NCBI GenBank assembly: GCA_035539855.1
Contig: DATLHO010000027.1
Location: 1 to 8,766, forward strand
DNA length: 8,766 nucleotides
From: DATLHO01 sp035539855
GTDB taxonomy: Bacteria > Bacteroidota > Ignavibacteria > OLB7
Direction of reading: 5' to 3'
Shown here: in pieces, positions 4,817-8,766 of the stretch
How the letters are laid out: each line of letters opens with the position of its first letter
Position numbering within the stretch: the stretch's first letter is position 1
Notes under the pieces: model-generated
Told to the model about the DNA's origin: nothing
The model's database searches: none
What the model saw: the letters and a program-made list of their open reading frames with translations, nothing else
Position numbers and translations under genes: made by a program

Positions 4817-7539
4817 GCGCACTGGAAGCACCGCTGGTGGCCTGCGACTGCTGCGAGGCGATCGACGAGGTCACGCCCGAGACGATCGACAACGCACCGT
4901 CGCTCGACGCGATCGCCTACCGCATCGGAACGCACGCGACGTTCCTCGAATCGATGCGCTCGCAGCTCTCGCGCAACCCGCTGCTGGCCGGCCTGACGAC
5001 GCGCCAGCCCGACGACCCGACGATGTCGCTGCTCGACGCCTGGGCGACCGCGCTCGACGTGCTCACGTTCTACCAGGAGCGGATCGCGAACGAGGGATAC
5101 CTGCGCACGGCGACCGAGCGCCTCTCGATCCGTTTGCTTGCCTCGTCGATCGGCTACCGCCTCGGCGGCGGCGTCGCGGCCGGCACGTGGCTCGCGTTCA
5201 CGCTCGAGACGGCCGCGCCGTCTCCGCAGCGCGTCGAGATCGCGGTGGGCACGAAGGTGCAGAGCCTTCCCGGTCAGGACGAGAAGCCGCAGATCTTCGA
5301 GACCGTCGAGGCGATCGAGGCGCGGCCGGAGTGGAACGCGATCGCCGCCGCCGTGAGCGAGCCGTGGACGGTGAGCTTCGGCGCGTCGGAGCTGTTCCTC
5401 GACGGCGTGTCGACAGGGCTGGTGCAGGGGGATGTGCTCGTGATCGTCGGCGACGAGCGGCGCAACAACGCCGGCAGCGAGGCCTGGGACGTGCGCCGCA
5501 TCAAGAGCGTGCGGACCAATCGCGAGCGCGGCTACACGCACGTGACGTTCGCGCCCGGGCTCGGCTCCTCCGATCCGTACTCGGCGCCCGCGGCGGTCAA
5601 CCCGACTGTCTACGCGATGCGCCAGCGCGCAGCCCTCTACGGATCGAACGCGCCGATGTACAAGCCGATGCCGGCCGAGTTCAAGACCGCCTACGGCGGC
5701 AGCGGCGACGAGTGGCCCGGCTTCACCATCTCCGACATCAACGACGAGGTCGACGCGCCCGCGAACGCGGTGCACCTCGAGACGACCTATCCGAAGATCG
5801 TCCCGGGAAGCTGGGTCGTGCTCTCGATCCCGACGTACTCGGAGCTCTATCGCGTCGACGGCATCACCGAGATCACGCCGGCTTTGTTCACGCTGACGAC
5901 CAAGTCGACGCAGCTCACACTGTCGGGAGAATCCCTCACGACGCTGTTCGACAGCGCGCTGCGCACGACGACCGTGTTCGCACAGAGCGAGGAGCTCGCC
6001 GTCGCCGAGCGGCCGCTGACGCTCGCGACGCAGCCGGAGCTGCTCGACCCTGTCCGCGGTGATCGCGTGCTGCTCGAGCGCTTCGTCGCCGGCCTCGTCG
6101 AGGGGATGCGGGTGATCGTGGCCGGCCGCCGCATGCGCGCCCGAGTGCTCGACAAGAAGGGACTCACCGCGATCTCGGCCGACGGCGTCGAGCAGCAGCT
6201 CGAGCTCGACACGCTCGTCGAGCTCATGGCGTCCCCGGCCGCGCTCGCCAGCGGTGGCTTCGAGTGGAGCGTGCAAACGCGCGAGGGATTCCTCGGGACG
6301 GTCTTCGCGTCGAGCACGCAGATGGAGTACGCGGCGTCGCTCGACGACGACGAGACCGCGGCCGAGGTGGCGACGATCGCCGAGTCGCTGGGCGACGGCG
6401 ACGAGCCGACGACGCTGCGCTTCGACGCGGCGCTCGAGGGGATCTACGATCGCGGCACCGTGGCGGTGATGGCGAACGTCGCGCCCGCGACTCATGGCGA
6501 GACCAAGACCGAGACGCTCGGAAGCGGCGACGCGGCGGCCGCGTTCCAGGAGTTCACGCTGCGCAACGTGCCGCTGACCTACGTCAGCGCCGCGACGCCC
6601 TCGGGAACCGCGTCGACGCTCGAGGTGCGCGTCGACGGGATCCTGTGGCACGAGGTACCGAGTCTCTACGGACGTGGCCCGCGCGAGCGCGTCTTCGTGA
6701 CCCGTCCCGACGACGAGGGACGGATCACCGTGACCTTTGGCGACGGCATCACCGGGGCGCGGCTGCCGAGCGGCACCGAGAACGTGACGGCGACCTATCG
6801 CGTCGGCACGGGCGTCGACGGCGAGGTCGACGCCGGTCAATTGAGCCTGCTGCTGACGCGGCCGCTCGGCGTCAAGGCGGCGGTCGGACCGATGGCGCCG
6901 ACGGGAGCCGAGGATCCCGAGGTCGTCGACGACGCGCGGGCCAACGCGCCGTTCACCGTGCTGACGCTCGATCGCGTCGTGTCGCTGCTCGACTTCGAGA
7001 ACTTCGCGCGCGCCTTCGCCGGGATCGGCAAGGCCCAGGCCGAGTGGATCTGGAACGGATCGACGCGCCTCGTCTTCGTGACGGTCGCGGCTGCATCCGG
7101 CGGGGCGGTCGAGACCGACTCGACGCTTATGGCGAATCTGCGCAACGCGATCGCCGGCGCGACCGACGGGCTCCGCCCGTTCCGCATCGGCTCGTACACG
7201 GCGATCACCTTCGACGTCAACGCACGCATCCTCGTCGATCCCGATCACGACGCCGACGTCGTGCTGGCGGCGATCGAGGAGGCGCTCGTCGCGGAGTATT
7301 CGTTCGAGCGCAGGGCGTTCGGCGAGGGACTCGGTCGCGGTGAGGTGATCGCGCTGATGCAGCGCGTGGCGGGCGTCGTCGCGGTCGATCTCGAGGCGCT
7401 CCATCGCAGCGCCGCCGCGGCGTCGCTCGAGGTCTACCTGCCGGCGCGTCGCGCGCGATGGACCAGCGGCGCGATCGCGCCCGCCGAGCTGCTTCTCGTC
7501 GACCGCCTCGGCATCACCCTGACGGAGATGACGTCATGA
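4813..7539 (+). CDS. Second, diverged baseplate-J-like wedge protein (putative baseplate assembly protein)
   Basis: This 908-aa protein starts with GTG, and is the likely partner of the preceding wedge subunit (Afp12/gp6-like position). CDCCEA at residues 11-16 holds all the cysteines of the protein. The helical wedge region includes IAYRIGTHATFLESM and MSLLDAWATALDVLTFYQER (71-90), followed by IANEGYLRTATERLS, which parallels the AYLATARRRVS segment of the neighbour. Residues about 190-480 contain three weakly similar beta modules (see findings). The baseplate-J core has FGDGITGA (642-649), VTATYRVGTGVDGEVDAG and TGAEDPE (697-703), as in the first wedge protein. The C-terminal part ends in ALHRSAAAASLEVYLPARRA and a strand before the stop. 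The larger size comes from the region between the helical part and the core. No membrane segment or signal peptide is visible. The long upstream extension of the frame is rejected as a shadow of the previous gene. Confidence 0.9.
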   Translation: MSALEAPLVACDCCEAIDEVTPETIDNAPSLDAIAYRIGTHATFLESMRSQLSRNPLLAGLTTRQPDDPTMSLLDAWATALDVLTFYQERIANEGYLRTATERLSIRLLASSIGYRLGGGVAAGTWLAFTLETAAPSPQRVEIAVGTKVQSLPGQDEKPQIFETVEAIEARPEWNAIAAAVSEPWTVSFGASELFLDGVSTGLVQGDVLVIVGDERRNNAGSEAWDVRRIKSVRTNRERGYTHVTFAPGLGSSDPYSAPAAVNPTVYAMRQRAALYGSNAPMYKPMPAEFKTAYGGSGDEWPGFTISDINDEVDAPANAVHLETTYPKIVPGSWVVLSIPTYSELYRVDGITEITPALFTLTTKSTQLTLSGESLTTLFDSALRTTTVFAQSEELAVAERPLTLATQPELLDPVRGDRVLLERFVAGLVEGMRVIVAGRRMRARVLDKKGLTAISADGVEQQLELDTLVELMASPAALASGGFEWSVQTREGFLGTVFASSTQMEYAASLDDDETAAEVATIAESLGDGDEPTTLRFDAALEGIYDRGTVAVMANVAPATHGETKTETLGSGDAAAAFQEFTLRNVPLTYVSAATPSGTASTLEVRVDGILWHEVPSLYGRGPRERVFVTRPDDEGRITVTFGDGITGARLPSGTENVTATYRVGTGVDGEVDAGQLSLLLTRPLGVKAAVGPMAPTGAEDPEVVDDARANAPFTVLTLDRVVSLLDFENFARAFAGIGKAQAEWIWNGSTRLVFVTVAAASGGAVETDSTLMANLRNAIAGATDGLRPFRIGSYTAITFDVNARILVDPDHDADVVLAAIEEALVAEYSFERRAFGEGLGRGEVIALMQRVAGVVAVDLEALHRSAAAASLEVYLPARRARWTSGAIAPAELLLVDRLGITLTEMTS
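7524..7527 (+). promoter_or_regulatory. Ribosome binding site for the gpI-like tail protein
   Basis: GGAG lies eight bases before ATG 7536 within the end of the second wedge gene. The ATGA overlap at 7536-7539 adds coupling. Confidence 0.6.
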
Positions 7540-8766
7540 GCTTCAACGCCGACACGATGTACCGCCTGCTGCCGGCCGTCCTGCGCACGCGCGACGCCGA
7601 GGGGGGCGAGCCACTGCGCGGACTCGTCGAGGTGCTCGCCGCGCAGGCGGGGCATCTCGAGGAGAACATCGCGCAGCTCTACGAGAACTGGTTCATCGAG
7701 ACGTGCGAGGAGTGGGTCGTTCCGTACATCGGCGATCTCGTCGGCAACCGCGCGCTCAACGCCGTCGCGCACAGCCGTCGCGCCGACGTCGCGCGAACGA
7801 TCTACTACCGCCGGCGCAAGGCGACGCTGCCGATGCTCGAGGAGCTCGCGCGCGACGTGACCGGCTGGGGAGCGCACTGCGTCGAGTTCTTCGAGCTGCT
7901 CGGCTGGACCCAGAACCTCAACCATCTGCGCATGGCGCAGACGCCGGATCCGCTGGCGCACGATCCGGTCGCGTTCGATCGCGTCGGGACGGTCAACCTG
8001 CGCAACCTCGATGCGGTCGACCGCATCGGCCGCGCGTTCGACCGCGCGGCGCACACCGTCGACGTGCGGCGGATCGCGAACGACGAGGGGTGGTATAACA
8101 TCCGCAACATCGGGTTCTTCCTCTGGCGTCTCGGCGCGTACCCCGTGCTGCGCGCGGCGCCGCGACAGGCGGCGGCTCCCGACGGACACGGCTTCTTCCT
8201 GAGTCCTCTCGGCAACGACATCCCGCTGTTCACCCGGCCGCTGCCGGAGGTCGATCCGCGGCGGGTGGCCGAGGAGCATCACGTGCCCGGTCCGATCCGG
8301 CCGCTCGCGTTCAGCACGGCGATGGGCAACTACCACGGCGAGGACCGCAGCCTGGAGATCTTCGTCGCCGGCGTGCCGGTTCCGCTGGCGAACATTCGCT
8401 GCATGGACCTGTCGACGTGGTCGCGTCCGCCTGCGGGATTCGTCGGCGTCGACGTGCGTCGCGGTCGGATCTCGTTCGCAGCAGGCGAGGAGCCCGCGAC
8501 ACCGGGCGACCTGGCCACGAGCTACACGTATGGCTTCAGCGCGCCGATCGGCGGCGGACCGTACGATCGTCGCGCGAGCATGCTCGACGACGACCTCGCG
8601 ACGCTCGTGCTGCGCGTGCGCGAGGACGGCGTGAGCGCGCCGGGCGAGCCGGCGGTGACGCACACGTCCGTCGTCGACGCGATCACCGCGTGGGAGACCG
8701 CGGCGCCCGAGGCGCGGCCGAACACCATCATCAGAATCCTCGACAGCCGCAGCTACGCGCTGCCGG
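7536..8766 (+). CDS. P2 gpI-like tail protein with long C-terminal extension, 3' end beyond window
   Basis: At least 410 residues are encoded and the frame is still open at the last base. Residues 1-125 resemble the gpI-type phage tail domain that ties the wedge to outer baseplate parts or fibres: YRLLPAVLRTRD (9-20), then HLEENIAQLYENWFIETCEE (40-59), then WVVPYIGDLVG (60-70), with RRADVARTIYYRRRKATLPM (81-100) matching the family's last helices. Residues 145-240 form a second segment (GWYNIRNIGFFLWRLGAYPV, 185-204). From about 250 the protein becomes beta-rich: YHGEDRSLEIFVAGVPVPL (266-284), VDVRRGRISFAAGEEP, TYGFSAPIGGGPYDRR (331-346). It ends at the edge in NTIIRILDSRSYALP (396-410), which looks like the first rung of a parallel beta-helix. 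The length already exceeds P2 gpI (under 200 aa), so an added domain for target binding or fibre attachment is plausible but inferred. ATG 7536 overlaps the previous stop by four bases. Confidence 0.8.
   Translation, partial: MSFNADTMYRLLPAVLRTRDAEGGEPLRGLVEVLAAQAGHLEENIAQLYENWFIETCEEWVVPYIGDLVGNRALNAVAHSRRADVARTIYYRRRKATLPMLEELARDVTGWGAHCVEFFELLGWTQNLNHLRMAQTPDPLAHDPVAFDRVGTVNLRNLDAVDRIGRAFDRAAHTVDVRRIANDEGWYNIRNIGFFLWRLGAYPVLRAAPRQAAAPDGHGFFLSPLGNDIPLFTRPLPEVDPRRVAEEHHVPGPIRPLAFSTAMGNYHGEDRSLEIFVAGVPVPLANIRCMDLSTWSRPPAGFVGVDVRRGRISFAAGEEPATPGDLATSYTYGFSAPIGGGPYDRRASMLDDDLATLVLRVREDGVSAPGEPAVTHTSVVDAITAWETAAPEARPNTIIRILDSRSYALP

Noticed and set aside
2030..4831. Minus-strand open frame of over 900 codons opposite the first wedge gene
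   Set aside because: The product is Arg/Ala/Asp/Val-rich without recognisable domains and lies exactly antisense to a conserved protein. High G+C at third positions removes stop codons from the opposite strand.
4621..7404. Minus-strand open frame of over 900 codons opposite the second wedge gene
   Set aside because: It has the same antisense composition effect, shows no family features, and would oppose a strongly supported operon.
7434..8663. Minus-strand open frame opposite the gpI-like gene
   Set aside because: The plus frame from 7536 reads as a coherent gpI-like protein with coupled start. The antisense product is rich in Arg, Ala, Val and Asp only.
1..8766. CRISPR array, tRNA, rRNA, insertion sequence, attachment site or rho-independent terminator
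   Set aside because: No spaced direct repeats, transposase, inverted terminal repeats, tRNA-like folds or hairpin-plus-T-run were seen. Coding sequence covers the window almost completely.

Overview
This GC-rich window (third codon positions are almost all G or C) carries one co-directional plus-strand operon: the hub, spike and baseplate section of a phage-tail-like contractile injection system. Seven coding sequences fill the window from base 69 to its right edge, with no intergenic gap: every junction overlaps by one to four bases. No replication, capsid, portal, terminase, integrase, tRNA or rRNA gene is seen. The families and base composition fit an environmental or soil bacterium of a high-GC phylum (myxobacterial, other deltaproteobacterial, actinobacterial or similar). 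The window alone cannot fix the taxon.

Layout, left to right. Bases 1-68 are an unassigned left edge. Then come a gpD/gp27-like hub protein (69-1193), a baseplate-V/gp5-like spike made of an OB domain and a beta-prism (1190-1693), a small cysteine-containing PAAR-like tip protein (1693-2013), a gp25-like wedge protein (2013-2375), a first baseplate-J/gp6-like wedge protein of 814 aa (2372-4816), a second, diverged baseplate-J-like protein of 908 aa (4813-7539), and a P2 gpI-like tail protein with a long C-terminal extension that runs off the right edge (7536 to beyond 8766).

How they should work together, from known relatives. The hub trimer sits at the end of the inner tube and carries the spike, which the PAAR-like protein caps. 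gp25 links the sheath to the wedges, the two J-like proteins form the wedge ring, and the gpI-like protein joins the wedge to peripheral, possibly target-binding, parts. Sheath, tube, LysM adaptor, AAA+ ATPase, tape measure and effectors would lie outside the window. Whether the system is extracellular (eCIS/Afp-like), cytoplasmic or a prophage tail cannot be decided here.

The most interesting points are the hub and spike encoded as two proteins, regularly spaced cysteines in the first wedge protein together with a cysteine knot at the extreme N-terminus of the second that holds all of its cysteines, an internal duplication in the PAAR-like tip, three weakly similar beta modules inside the second wedge protein, and the truncated, probably beta-rich extension of the last protein.
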